Source of the DNA: Cupriavidus sp. BIS7
GTDB taxonomy: Bacteria; Pseudomonadota; Gammaproteobacteria; Burkholderiales; Burkholderiaceae
Assembly (NCBI RefSeq): GCF_000292345.1
Contig: NZ_ALOU01000064.1
Coordinates: 1 to 55,944, forward strand
Length of the DNA stretch: 55,944 nt
Direction: 5' to 3'
A program made the translations under genes and the position numbers. The notes under the pieces are model-generated. The model did no database searches and had not been told where the DNA came from. It saw only the letters and a list, made by a program, of their open reading frames with translations. Positions 1-7,419 of this stretch are shown piece after piece. Each line of letters opens with the position of its first letter. The first letter of the stretch is position 1.

Positions 1-744
1 GTGGAAATGGAAGTGCGCGAACTGCTCTCGAAGTACGACTTCCCGGGCGACGACACCCCGATCATCAAGGGTTCGGCCAAGCTGGCGCTGGAAGGCGACA
101 AGGGCGACCTGGGCGAGCAGGCAATCATGCGCCTGGCCGACGCGCTGGACACGTACATCCCGACGCCGGAGCGCGCCGTGGACGGTACGTTCCTGATGCC
201 GGTGGAAGACGTGTTCTCGATCTCGGGCCGCGGTACCGTGGTGACCGGCCGTATCGAGCGTGGCGTGGTGAAGGTCGGTGAGGAAATCGAAATCGTCGGT
301 ATCCGTCCGACGGTCAAGACCACCTGCACGGGCGTGGAAATGTTCCGCAAGCTGCTGGACCAGGGTCAAGCTGGCGACAACGTGGGTCTGCTGCTGCGCG
401 GCACGAAGCGCGAAGACGTCGAGCGCGGCCAGGTGCTGTGCAAGCCGGGTTCGATCAAGCCGCACACCCACTTCACCGGTGAGGTGTACATCTTGTCGAA
501 GGACGAAGGTGGCCGTCACACGCCGTTCTTCAACAACTACCGCCCGCAGTTCTACTTCCGTACGACCGACGTGACTGGCTCGATCGAGCTGCCGAAGGAC
601 AAGGAAATGGTCATGCCGGGTGACAACGTGTCGATCACCGTCAAGCTGATCGCCCCGATCGCCATGGAAGAAGGTCTGCGCTTCGCTATCCGCGAAGGTG
701 GCCGTACCGTCGGCGCCGGCGTTGTGGCAAAGATCCTCGACTAA
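1..744 (+). CDS. tuf: Elongation factor Tu, C-terminal 247 residues (partial at window edge)
   Basis: EF-Tu is the GTPase that delivers aminoacyl-tRNA to the ribosome in the cytoplasm. Only the end of the gene is in the window. The reading frame is open from base 1, and the GTG there is an internal Val codon, not a start. The visible part covers the end of the G domain, the beta-barrel domain II (around [19 protein letters not shown]) and domain III ([12 protein letters not shown], ending VAKILD). The protein should be about 396 residues, so roughly 150 lie upstream. It directly precedes rpsJ, the usual arrangement where a tuf copy closes the str operon next to S10. Identity is certain from near-identity to the family; which tuf copy it is cannot be told. 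Confidence 0.98.
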   Translation: MEMEVRELLSKYDFPGDDTPIIKGSAKLALEGDKGDLGEQAIMRLADALDTYIPTPERAVDGTFLMPVEDVFSISGRGTVVTGRIERGVVKVGEEIEIVGIRPTVKTTCTGVEMFRKLLDQGQAGDNVGLLLRGTKREDVERGQVLCKPGSIKPHTHFTGEVYILSKDEGGRHTPFFNNYRPQFYFRTTDVTGSIELPKDKEMVMPGDNVSITVKLIAPIAMEEGLRFAIREGGRTVGAGVVAKILD

Positions 745-755
745 GCAACCTTCCT

Positions 756-779
756 GGGACATGCCTGCGGGCATGTCCC
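756..779 (+). terminator. Hairpin after tuf, possible terminator or processing site
   Basis: A perfect 10-bp inverted repeat, GGGACATGCC and GGCATGTCCC, has a 4-base loop (TGCG) and starts 12 bases after the tuf stop. No T-run follows, so it is a weak intrinsic terminator at best. It may instead be a 3' stabilising or processing hairpin between tuf and rpsJ. Confidence 0.5.
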
Positions 780-786
780 CTATAAT
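756..786 (+). promoter_or_regulatory. Candidate promoter for rpsJ
   Basis: A perfect -10 hexamer TATAAT lies at 781-786, about 38 bases before the rpsJ ATG. The best -35 match is GGGACA at 756-761 with a long 19-base spacer, inside the tuf hairpin, so the -35 is poor. An rpsJ promoter separate from the str operon is plausible but not proven. Confidence 0.45.
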
Positions 787-823
787 CCGGGCCGATGGCC
801 CATCGCTCTTTTAAGGAACAATC

Positions 824-1132
824 ATGCAGAACCAGAAGATCCGTATCCGCCTGAAGGCTTTCGACTATCGCCTGATCGACCAGTCGGCCGCCGAAATCGT
901 GGATACCGCCAAGCGTACCGGTGCAATCGTCAAGGGTCCCGTGCCCCTGCCGACCCGTATCCAGCGCTTCGACATCCTGCGTTCGCCGCACGTCAACAAG
1001 ACCAGCCGCGATCAGTTCGAGATCCGCACTCACCAGCGCCTGATGGACATCGTCGACCCGACCGATAAGACCGTCGACGCGCTGATGAAGCTCGACCTGC
1101 CGGCAGGCGTGGACGTCGAGATCAAGGTGTAA
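824..1132 (+). CDS. rpsJ: 30S ribosomal protein S10 (uS10)
   Basis: S10 sits in the head of the small subunit and also, as NusE, joins the NusB-containing transcription antitermination complex. The 102-residue product matches the family over its full length (about 103). It carries the signatures [13 protein letters not shown] at the N-terminus and [10 protein letters not shown] in the long loop. An AAGGA Shine-Dalgarno at 813-817 sits 6 bases before the ATG. Unusually, the gene is followed by a strong terminator and then by non-ribosomal genes instead of rplC, so here S10 seems to form its own transcription unit or the end of the str unit. Confidence 0.98.
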   Translation: MQNQKIRIRLKAFDYRLIDQSAAEIVDTAKRTGAIVKGPVPLPTRIQRFDILRSPHVNKTSRDQFEIRTHQRLMDIVDPTDKTVDALMKLDLPAGVDVEIKV

Positions 1133-1168
1133 ATATGTTTCGGGCCGCTCCTGCGGTCTGATGCAGCG

Positions 1169-1200
1169 AAAACGGCGAACTTCGGTTCGCCGTTTTTGTT
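1169..1200 (+). terminator. Bidirectional rho-independent terminator between rpsJ and the AraC-type regulator
   Basis: The stem CGGCGAAC / GTTCGCCG with a TTCG tetraloop is flanked by AAAA on the left and TTTTTGTTTT on the right. It therefore reads as an intrinsic terminator for rpsJ on the plus strand and for the convergent regulator gene on the minus strand. It cuts rpsJ off from the rest of the S10 genes. Confidence 0.93.
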
Positions 1201-1219
1201 TTGTGGCGTTCGCCCCAGT

Positions 1220-1261
1220 TTTAGCCCGGCTTGCCCCGGTATTAGCCCAGCTTGTCCCGGC
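1220..1261. repeat. Two-copy 21-bp imperfect tandem repeat
   Basis: Two adjacent 21-base units (1220-1240 and 1241-1261) share the core TTAGCCC(G/A)GCTTG(C/T)CCCGG, and a truncated third unit, CTTGCCCCG, follows. They lie between the terminator and the end of the regulator gene. No function is apparent; it may be a junction scar or slippage product. Confidence 0.6.
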
Positions 1262-1270
1262 TTGCCCCGC

Positions 1271-2284
1271 TCAGCCTCGACCGCGCCGCCGCAAGGTCTC
1301 TCCTGGGCACTCCCCGAATGCGCGCCGATACTCCGCGCTGAATCGTCCAAGGTGGGCGAAACCCCAGCGCAACGCAGCCCCCGTCACCGACGACAACGTC
1401 GCGTCATTAAGCAGATCCTGCCGTACCCGTTCCAGCCGCACCGTGCGCAGGTAGGCCATCGGGCTCAGGCCGCGATGCTCGCGGAATCCCGCATACAGGC
1501 TGCGCAGGCTGACACCCGCCATCTCCGCCAGCAACGCCGGCGTCACGGCTGTCTCGGCGTGCGCATGGATGTATTCCTCCACCACCTTCACGTGTCGAGG
1601 CGCCAGAGGCTTGCCGTGCTCGCGCAACATGTCTGAGAGGCTGTGCGCCTGGCACGTCAGCAGCGTGCCGATCGCCAGCTGTTCCAGCTGGCATGCCGTG
1701 AGCGGGTGGCTCGTGGCTTGCGGCGCATGGTCGAGCGTGTCGGCGAGATACTGCACGAGTGATTGCCACGCAGTATTTCGCCACACCATGCCGAGCTGGA
1801 AACGCAGCGGCTGGTTCGGTCTGCATCCCAGGTACGCCGAGCAGACGCGCTCCAGTGCACTGCGCTCGACGCGCACGATGAGCTGGTCGTTGTCAGCACT
1901 CCAGCGCATCCGCAGCGGTTCGCTCGGTGTCAGCACCGAGGCGATTTCCGTATCGGAGACGACGTGCTGTCCGCCACAGTGAATGTCTGCCTGGCCGGCC
2001 ATCGGCATCTGTACAAGCAGGAAATCGCCGAGCGGACCCGGGTCGATCGTCACATCGCCGCCATAGCTGAGCCGATTGAAGGAAACCGCGCCGACGGGTA
2101 CGTGATGCATGCGCGCGTGCAGCGTGCTGCCATGGAGCGTGAGCCGATGAGGCTTGAAGACGGAACTGACCCGGGCGCGCGTGGTGTCAAGGTCGTCCGA
2201 ATCGAACACCAGCCGTGCAGTGTCGTGAAGCAGGGCACCTGCCAGCGGCGCCGTGGCCGGGGCAGTGGGGGGCATCTGCGGCAT
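1271..2284 (-). CDS. AraC/XylS-family transcriptional activator, likely regulator of the indole-oxygenase operon
   Basis: This is a 337-residue DNA-binding regulator. Residues about 30-215 form an AraC-binding-like ligand domain (AraC_binding_2 type). Residues about 235-335 form the double helix-turn-helix, with HTH1 near 249-270 ([18 protein letters not shown]) and HTH2 near 299-320. The segments [14 protein letters not shown] and [19 protein letters not shown] closely follow the XylS/BenR subgroup pattern. AGGAG lies 6 bases upstream of the chosen ATG. The gene is divergent from the four catabolic genes and convergent with rpsJ. Two TGCA-N6-GGNTA sites at 2482-2516 in the divergent region are the expected XylS-class binding sites, so it probably activates the enzyme operon. 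The inducer is unknown; indole or a pathway intermediate is inferred from the neighbours. Confidence 0.9.
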   Translation of the reverse strand: MPQMPPTAPATAPLAGALLHDTARLVFDSDDLDTTRARVSSVFKPHRLTLHGSTLHARMHHVPVGAVSFNRLSYGGDVTIDPGPLGDFLLVQMPMAGQADIHCGGQHVVSDTEIASVLTPSEPLRMRWSADNDQLIVRVERSALERVCSAYLGCRPNQPLRFQLGMVWRNTAWQSLVQYLADTLDHAPQATSHPLTACQLEQLAIGTLLTCQAHSLSDMLREHGKPLAPRHVKVVEEYIHAHAETAVTPALLAEMAGVSLRSLYAGFREHRGLSPMAYLRTVRLERVRQDLLNDATLSSVTGAALRWGFAHLGRFSAEYRRAFGECPGETLRRRGRG

Positions 2285-2370
2285 GTCTCGCTCCTGGCGG
2301 AGCCGGCCCGGGCGCTGCCGCTCATCCGCAGGGAATCACCACCACGGTTAAACGTGCGCGCCACATGATT

Positions 2371-2424
2371 CCGGCGGCTGTCCGCCGGCTGGCACGGTGC
2401 GCAGCGGCGGATTTGCTGCGCACC
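2371..2424. repeat. Pair of inverted repeats upstream of the AraC-type regulator
   Basis: CCGGCGG (2371-2377) pairs with CCGCCGG (2382-2388), and GGTGCGCAGC (2396-2405) pairs with GCTGCGCACC (2415-2424) over a 9-base loop. They lie 87-140 bases upstream of the regulator ATG. They could be mRNA leader hairpins or an operator for control of the regulator gene. Confidence 0.55.
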
Positions 2425-2481
2425 ACTATAGCGGATTCGCTTACATCCCCGGCCCCCCGCTTGAACACGGACACACTTTCC

Positions 2482-2516
2482 TGCACTAATCGGATAGCCG
2501 CTGCACTAGGCGGCTA
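2482..2516 (+). promoter_or_regulatory. Tandem XylS-class operator sites (TGCA-N6-GGNTA x2)
   Basis: TGCA at 2482-2485 and GGATA at 2492-2496 form the first site. TGCA at 2502-2505 and GGCTA at 2512-2516 form the second. The wider repeat CTGCACTA-NN-CGG-N-TAG recurs with an exact 20-base period, about two helical turns. Both match TGCA-N6-GGNTA, the half-site known for XylS/BenR-type AraC regulators, and they point towards the enzyme genes. Only weak -10 candidates lie downstream (for example CATCAT at 2539-2544), as expected for an activator-dependent promoter. Confidence 0.8.
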
Positions 2517-2606
2517 GTTTGCTGCGGTGCGGGTCTCCCATCATGAAGGCAACGGCGGAGGCGCGTACGGCGGTCATCCCCACAGAATCCTTCAGGAGCA
2601 AATGGC

Positions 2607-3836
2607 ATGGGCCAGACTATCCAGATCCACACGCAGGACGGCAGTTTCAGCGGCTATCTCGCCACCCCGGCCGCGGGCAAGGGCCCCGGTATCGTGCTGT
2701 GCCAGGAGATCTTCGGGGTCAATGCCACCATGCGGCAGGTGGCGGACTACTACGCCGAGGAAGGCTATACCGTGCTGGTGCCGGACCTGTTCTGGCGTAT
2801 CGCGCCGGGCATCGAACTCTCCGACCGTGGCGCGGACTTCCAGCGCGCGCTAGGGCTGTATCAGCAGTTTGACGAGGACAAGGGCGTGCAGGACGTTGGT
2901 GCAGCACTCGCTGCGCTGCGGCAGCGCCCGGAATGCGCCGGTCATACCGGCGTGCTCGGGTTCTGTCTTGGCGGCAAGCTGGCCTACCTGGCGGCATGCC
3001 GGCTGCCGGACGTGGCATGCGCCGTGGGGTACTACGGCGTTGGCATCGAACGTGCATTGGCCGAGGCAGAAAACATCCGCGGTCGATTGGTGCTTCATAT
3101 CGCGGAACGCGACGGCTTCTGTCCGCCCGAGGCCCAGGCGAAGATCCGCGAAGCACTGGCCGGCCGGCCCGGCGTCGAGCTGTACGTGTATCCGGGCATG
3201 GACCACGCCTTCGCACGCGCCGGGGGCGAGCACTTCGACAAGGCTTCGGCGCTGATGGCGCACCAGCGCTCGATCGCGGCTTTGCGCGCCGAAATGGGTC
3301 CGCACTATGACTTCTCGGCGCTGTGGGACAAGCACTGCGAGCACGAATTCGCCACGCGCGATGTCGATGCCACCATGGCCACGATGGTGGCCGAACCGTA
3401 CGTCAACCACATCCCGACGATGACCGGCGGTGTGGGCTACCGCCAACTCAAACGCTTCTACCAGCATCACTTCGTCCACAACAATCCGCCCGACACCACG
3501 CTGATCCCGCTGTCGCGCACGATCGGCGCCAGCCAGGTCGTCGACGAGATGCTGTTCTGCTTCACGCACACCTGCGAGATCGACTGGATGCTTCCCGGCG
3601 TGCCGCCGACCGGCAAGCGCGTCGAGATCCCGCTGATCGCCATCGTCAAGTTCCGCGGCGACAAGCTCTATCACGAGCACATCTACTGGGACCAGGCCAG
3701 CGTGCTGGTGCAGATCGGCGTGCTCGATCCCAAGGGCCTGCCTGTGGCGGGCGTGGAGACAGCGCGCAAGCTGCTGGATGAGTCGCTGCCGTCCAACACG
3801 CTGATGACAAGCTGGAGCAAGAGCGAAGGCAAATGA
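2607..3836 (+). CDS. Dienelactone hydrolase-like / NTF2-like two-domain protein of the indole cluster
   Basis: The 409-residue protein is a fusion. Residues 1-230 are an alpha/beta hydrolase of the dienelactone hydrolase type with an apparently intact Cys-Asp-His triad: Cys120 in GFCLGG, Asp169 in ERDG, His200 in MDHAF, plus Glu34 in CQEIFG. Residues about 237-400 look like an NTF2/SnoaL-like fold (LWDKHCEHEF, YVNHIP, YHEHIYWDQASVLVQIG). AGGAG lies 8 bases before the ATG. It is the first enzyme gene behind the XylS-like sites. In the described Acinetobacter iif and Cupriavidus ind indole clusters a companion protein takes 3-hydroxyindolin-2-one to anthranilate. I infer this gene may play that part, but the exact reaction cannot be read from sequence. 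Confidence 0.82.
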   Translation: MGQTIQIHTQDGSFSGYLATPAAGKGPGIVLCQEIFGVNATMRQVADYYAEEGYTVLVPDLFWRIAPGIELSDRGADFQRALGLYQQFDEDKGVQDVGAALAALRQRPECAGHTGVLGFCLGGKLAYLAACRLPDVACAVGYYGVGIERALAEAENIRGRLVLHIAERDGFCPPEAQAKIREALAGRPGVELYVYPGMDHAFARAGGEHFDKASALMAHQRSIAALRAEMGPHYDFSALWDKHCEHEFATRDVDATMATMVAEPYVNHIPTMTGGVGYRQLKRFYQHHFVHNNPPDTTLIPLSRTIGASQVVDEMLFCFTHTCEIDWMLPGVPPTGKRVEIPLIAIVKFRGDKLYHEHIYWDQASVLVQIGVLDPKGLPVAGVETARKLLDESLPSNTLMTSWSKSEGK

Positions 3837-3865
3837 CGGGCTGCCCTGTGAGGCGGCCAAACGCA

Positions 3866-3890
3866 GGGACGGCACGTCAGAGGCCGTCCC
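3866..3890 (+). other. Intercistronic hairpin
   Basis: GGGACGGC (3866-3873) and GCCGTCCC (3883-3890) form an 8-bp stem with a 9-base loop, between the hydrolase-like gene and the dehydrogenase. No T-run follows, so it probably acts on mRNA stability or processing and does not terminate. Confidence 0.5.
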
Positions 3891-3915
3891 GCAAATTAAG
3901 AGAGGAGACACCATC

Positions 3916-4704
3916 ATGAAAGGCTTGCAGGACAAGGTTGCGATCGTCACGGGCGGCGCCACGCTGATCGGCGCAGGCGTAGCCCGCGCGTTCATCGAGG
4001 CGGGTACGCGCGTGGCGATCCTCGATATCGATGCCGCGGGTGGCGAGCGGGTGGCCGCATCGTTGGGACAGATGGCCATGTTCGTGCCCACGGACATCAC
4101 GAACGACGATCAGGTCCGCAGCGCCGTGGCGCAGGTGGCCACCCGCTTCGGCGGCGTGGATTTCCTCGTCAACCTGGCCTGCACCTATCTGGATGACGGC
4201 TTTCGTTCCACACGTGCCGACTGGCTGTCGGCACTCGATGTGAACGTGGTGTCCGGCGTCATGCTCGCGCAGGCCGTGCATCCACACATGCGCACGCGTG
4301 GCGGCGGGGCCATCGTCAACTTCACCAGCATCTCTGCAAACGTCGCGCAGACCGGGCGCTGGCTCTACCCGGTCTCCAAGGCAGCCATGGCGCAACTGAC
4401 GCGCAGCATGGCGATGGACCTTGCACCGGACCGCATCCGCGTCAATGCCGTATCGCCGGGATGGACCTGGTGTCGGCTGATGGACGAAGTCAGCGGCGGC
4501 AACCGCGCGCGCACCGATGCCGTGGCGGCCCCGTTCCACCTGCTTGGCCGCGTCGGCGAACCGGACGAGGTTGCGCAGGTCGTGCTGTTCCTGTGCTCGG
4601 ACCTCGCCAGCTTCGTTACCGGCGCCGACTACGCGGTGGATGGCGGCTACAGCGCAATGGGCCCCGAACAGAACGTGCCGGCCATCGGCAAGCTGGCCGG
4701 CTGA
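3916..4704 (+). CDS. Short-chain dehydrogenase/reductase of the indole cluster (IifB-like)
   Basis: This is a classical 262-residue SDR. It has a Rossmann dinucleotide motif TGGATLIGAG at residues 12-21, Asn110 in the DVNV segment, catalytic Ser138 or Ser140 in FTSIS, and Tyr151/Lys155 in YPVSK. The usual NNAG is replaced by NLAC at 86-89. GAGGAG lies 8-9 bases before the ATG. It is the second enzyme gene of the module and is followed by the monooxygenase after 33 bases. In characterised indole clusters the SDR oxidises indole-2,3-dihydrodiol to 3-hydroxyindolin-2-one. That role is inferred here from context; the fold and active site are directly visible. Confidence 0.88.
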   Translation: MKGLQDKVAIVTGGATLIGAGVARAFIEAGTRVAILDIDAAGGERVAASLGQMAMFVPTDITNDDQVRSAVAQVATRFGGVDFLVNLACTYLDDGFRSTRADWLSALDVNVVSGVMLAQAVHPHMRTRGGGAIVNFTSISANVAQTGRWLYPVSKAAMAQLTRSMAMDLAPDRIRVNAVSPGWTWCRLMDEVSGGNRARTDAVAAPFHLLGRVGEPDEVAQVVLFLCSDLASFVTGADYAVDGGYSAMGPEQNVPAIGKLAG

Positions 4705-4737
4705 ATCGCATTCCGAAAACAGACCACGGAGACAACC

Positions 4738-5979
4738 ATGAGCCAACGTATTGCCATCGTCGGCGCCGGCCAGTCCGGATTGCAAATGGCCCTCGGGCTG
4801 CAAGCCAGGGGCTGCCGCGTGACGCTGCTGTCCAATCGCACGGCAGACCAGATTCGCGCAGGCAAGGTGATGTCGAGCCAATGCATGTTCGACCGCGCGC
4901 TGCAGACCGAGCGCGATCTTGGTCTCAACTGGTGGGATGACACGTGCCCCCCGGTCGAAGGCATCGGCCTGGCTGTACCCCATCCCGAGCTGCGTGGCGA
5001 GAAGGTCATCGATTGGGCCGCACCGCTGCATCGCCCGGCACAGGCTGTGGACCAGCGTTTGAAGATGCCGGCGTGGATGGATGCCTTCGTCGCACGCGGC
5101 GGCGACTTGCGCATTGTCGATGTCGGCCTGGACGAACTTGAGACGCTGACTAGCGAGCACGACCTGGTGCTGCTGGCCGCGGGCAAGGGGGAGATCGTCA
5201 GCCGATTCGAGCGGGATGCCGCGCGCAGCCCTTTCAATACGCCCCAGCGCGCGCTGGCGCTGACCTATGTCACTGGTATGGCGCCCCGCACGCCGTTCTC
5301 ACGGGTTTGTTTCAACCTCATTCCCGGCGTGGGCGAGTACTTCGTGTTTCCGGCGCTGACATTGTCCGGGCCGTGCGAGATCATGGTGTTCGAAGGCGTT
5401 CCCGGCGGGGACATGGACCGCTGGTCCGATGCGCGCACGCCCGAGGCACACCTCGAGGAGAGCCTGCGCATACTGCGAACCTATCTGCCCTGGGAAGCCG
5501 AGCGCTGCGAACGCATTGCGTTGACCGATGCCAACGGCATTCTGTCCGGCCGCTTCGCCCCGACCGTGCGCAAGCCTGTGTTGACCCTGCCGTCTGGCCG
5601 ATTGGTGTTCGGCATGGCAGACGCCGTGGTCGTCAATGATCCAATCACCGGGCAAGGTTCGAACAATGCCGCCAAATGCTGCAAGGTCTATCTGGATGCC
5701 ATCCTGGCACATGAAGGCCGTCCATACGACGCGGGCTGGATGAACGCCACGTTCGAGCGGTACTGGCAATACGCGGGCGATGTCGTCAACTGGACCAACT
5801 CGCTGCTGACCCCGCCGCCGCCCCATATCCTTGGTCTACTTGGCGCGGCCGGACAATCGCCGTCACTGGCCTCCCGCATCGCCAACGGCTTTGACAACCC
5901 GCCTGATTTCTTCCCATGGTGGACCGATCCGATCGCGTGCCAGCAGCTGATCGACCAGCAACTGGCCAAGGCAGCGTGA
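4738..5979 (+). CDS. StyA-type (group E) FAD-dependent monooxygenase, likely indole oxygenase (IifC/IndA-like)
   Basis: The 413-residue protein has the length of styrene monooxygenase StyA (about 415). It starts with the FAD-binding motif GAGQSG at residues 9-14 and has the second flavin motif DPITGQGSNNA at 301-311. Such enzymes epoxidise styrene or indole with FADH2 supplied by a separate reductase, which here is the next gene, one base downstream. The pairing with an SDR, a hydrolase-like protein and an AraC regulator matches indole clusters (iif of Acinetobacter, ind of Cupriavidus sp. SHE) better than styrene operons, which carry isomerase and phenylacetaldehyde dehydrogenase genes. Indole is therefore the favoured substrate, though styrene-like substrates are not excluded. 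Confidence 0.9.
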   Translation: MSQRIAIVGAGQSGLQMALGLQARGCRVTLLSNRTADQIRAGKVMSSQCMFDRALQTERDLGLNWWDDTCPPVEGIGLAVPHPELRGEKVIDWAAPLHRPAQAVDQRLKMPAWMDAFVARGGDLRIVDVGLDELETLTSEHDLVLLAAGKGEIVSRFERDAARSPFNTPQRALALTYVTGMAPRTPFSRVCFNLIPGVGEYFVFPALTLSGPCEIMVFEGVPGGDMDRWSDARTPEAHLEESLRILRTYLPWEAERCERIALTDANGILSGRFAPTVRKPVLTLPSGRLVFGMADAVVVNDPITGQGSNNAAKCCKVYLDAILAHEGRPYDAGWMNATFERYWQYAGDVVNWTNSLLTPPPPHILGLLGAAGQSPSLASRIANGFDNPPDFFPWWTDPIACQQLIDQQLAKAA

Positions 5980-5980
5980 C

Positions 5981-6493
5981 ATGGATCCCGTCACGGAAAT
6001 CGCAACCGAGCCGAGCGGCGCGCCCGACCCACGCACCCTGCGAAGGGTTTGCGGGCGATTCGCGACTGGCGTGGCGATCATTGGTACGTGCGCGCCCGAG
6101 GGCAGGCCGGTAGGGCTGACCGTCAACTCGTTCGCATCGCTATCGCTGGAGCCGCCCCTGATCGTCTGGAGCCTGGCACTGCATTCGCCCAACGCCGGGC
6201 TGTTCACGCCGGGCGCTCTCTTCGGCGTGAGCATCCTGCGTGCCGGGCACGACGAACTGGCGCGTCGATTTGCGAAGCCGCAGCCCGACAAGTTCGCGGG
6301 CGTGCCGCACCGGCGGTGTCCGCGCGGCGTGCCATACCTTGAAGGGGCGCTCGCGACACTTTCGTGCCGGGTCGAGCGGGCCGATGCTCTCGGCGACCAC
6401 CTGCTGATCGTCGGTGCAGTGGAGGGGTTGACGGCCTCGGAAGGTGAGCCGCTGGTGTTCTACGGCGGCGATTTCGTCCGTGTTGCGGCCTGA
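5981..6493 (+). CDS. NADH:flavin reductase, StyB/IifD-type partner of the monooxygenase
   Basis: This 170-residue protein belongs to the flavin reductase domain family. It has [11 protein letters not shown] near residues 26-36 and [21 protein letters not shown] near 45-65, the FMN/FAD-binding segment of StyB- and HpaC-like reductases. It should reduce FAD with NADH for the StyA-type oxygenase. Its ATG lies one base after the oxygenase stop, so the two are translationally coupled. It is the last gene of the catabolic module; the inverted repeat and promoter for rplC follow. Confidence 0.9.
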   Translation: MDPVTEIATEPSGAPDPRTLRRVCGRFATGVAIIGTCAPEGRPVGLTVNSFASLSLEPPLIVWSLALHSPNAGLFTPGALFGVSILRAGHDELARRFAKPQPDKFAGVPHRRCPRGVPYLEGALATLSCRVERADALGDHLLIVGAVEGLTASEGEPLVFYGGDFVRVAA

Positions 6494-6586
6494 ATTGCGT
6501 GCTTCGGTGGCCATCGCGCCGCCGCAAGTCGGCTTTGCTCCTCAATTTCGCCGAATCCTGTTGCCGCCCGCTCGATTTCCAGCGCA

Positions 6587-6610
6587 AAAGGGCAAATGAA
6601 CTTGCCCTTT
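6587..6610 (+). repeat. Inverted repeat overlapping the -35 of the rplC promoter
   Basis: AAAGGGCAA (6587-6595) and TTGCCCTTT (6602-6610) are perfect 9-bp arms with a 6-base loop. The right arm contains the -35 element of the downstream promoter candidate. It could terminate the oxygenase operon transcript (weak, short T-run) or be an operator for the S10 genes. Confidence 0.6.
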
Positions 6611-6630
6611 CCAAACCGCTGGGTTACATT
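6602..6630 (+). promoter_or_regulatory. Candidate sigma-70 promoter for the rplC-rpsQ operon
   Basis: TTGCCC at 6602-6607, a 17-base spacer and TACATT at 6625-6630 form a good sigma-70-like promoter. It would start transcription near 6637 and give a leader of about 125 bases before the rplC ATG. A hairpin GCTACCCG/CGGGTAGC (6636-6643 and 6650-6657) begins almost at the predicted start. A promoter is needed here because rpsJ is terminated upstream. Confidence 0.65.
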
Positions 6631-6762
6631 GTAAGGCTACCCGTTTCTCCGGGTAGCGGGGACCGTTTTGGTCACGCGCAATCTCTTTCGCGCAACCCGC
6701 ACTCACACAGTTTTCGTGTATCAATCAGCCCCGGCCAATCGCAGCCGGGAATGGAGCAAACC

Positions 6763-7407
6763 ATGAGCCTTGGCCTTGTAGGTCGCAAGGTTGGCATGAC
6801 CCGTATTTTCACGGACGACGGTGATTCGATTCCCGTTACCGTGGTCGAGGTCGGCGACAACCGCGTGACGCAAATCAAGACGGACGAGACCGACGGTTAC
6901 ACCGCCGTTCAAGTCACCTTTGGCAGCCGACGCGCAAGCCGCGTTACCAAGCCGCTGGCGGGTCATCTCGCCAAAGCCGGTGTGGAAGCTGGCGAAGTCA
7001 TCAAAGAATTCCGCATCGATGCAGCCAAGGCTGCCGAGCTGCAAGCAGGCAGCTCGCTGTCGGTGGACCTGTTCCAGGTCGGCCAGAAGATCGACGTGCA
7101 GGGCGTGACCATCGGTAAGGGCTACGCCGGTACCATCAAGCGCTACCACTTCGCATCGGGTCGTGCCACCCACGGTAACTCGCGTTCGCACAACGTGCCG
7201 GGTTCCATCGGTATGGCGCAGGATCCGGGCCGCGTGTTCCCTGGCAAGCGCATGACGGGTCACCTGGGTGATGTTACCCGCACCGTTCAAAACCTCGAGA
7301 TCGCCAAGATCGACGCAGAGCGCAAGCTGCTGCTGGTCAAGGGCGCCATCCCCGGTTCCAAGGGCGGCAAGGTCATCGTGACCCCGGCCGTCAAGGCCAA
7401 AGCTTAA
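6763..7407 (+). CDS. rplC: 50S ribosomal protein L3 (uL3)
   Basis: L3 is an early assembly protein of the large subunit near the peptidyl transferase centre. The 214-residue product begins [16 protein letters not shown] and contains [18 protein letters not shown], where Gln153 corresponds to the glutamine methylated by PrmB in E. coli. The ATG at 6763 is chosen over an in-frame ATG at 6751 because GGAG (6753-6756) lies 6 bases before it and homologues begin at MSLG. It leads the ten-gene S10 remainder, separated from rpsJ by the catabolic insertion. Confidence 0.97.
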   Translation: MSLGLVGRKVGMTRIFTDDGDSIPVTVVEVGDNRVTQIKTDETDGYTAVQVTFGSRRASRVTKPLAGHLAKAGVEAGEVIKEFRIDAAKAAELQAGSSLSVDLFQVGQKIDVQGVTIGKGYAGTIKRYHFASGRATHGNSRSHNVPGSIGMAQDPGRVFPGKRMTGHLGDVTRTVQNLEIAKIDAERKLLLVKGAIPGSKGGKVIVTPAVKAKA

Positions 7408-7419
7408 GGAGCGCATGTA

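Larger units (their letters stand above)
2285..2606. other. Divergent control region between regulator and indole-oxygenase operon
   Basis: These 322 bp contain no supported gene. On the regulator side are two perfect inverted repeats: CCGGCGG-N4-CCGCCGG at 2371-2388 and GGTGCGCAGC-N9-GCTGCGCACC at 2396-2424. On the enzyme side are the two tandem XylS-like sites. An AGGAG Shine-Dalgarno at 2594-2598 serves the hydrolase-like gene. Confidence 0.7.

Noticed and set aside
2850..4100. Minus-strand frame of about 416 codons opposite the hydrolase-like gene
   Set aside because: It is antisense to a convincing two-domain enzyme and spans a gene boundary; no motif supports it.
4738..6493. Reading the oxygenase pair as a true styrene degradation operon
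   Set aside because: Styrene oxide isomerase and phenylacetaldehyde dehydrogenase genes are absent. The SDR, hydrolase-like protein and AraC regulator fit indole clusters better.
6499..6762. In-frame N-terminal extension of rplC by 88 codons
   Set aside because: It runs through the promoter and hairpin region. L3 proteins begin at MSLG and the Shine-Dalgarno sits before 6763.
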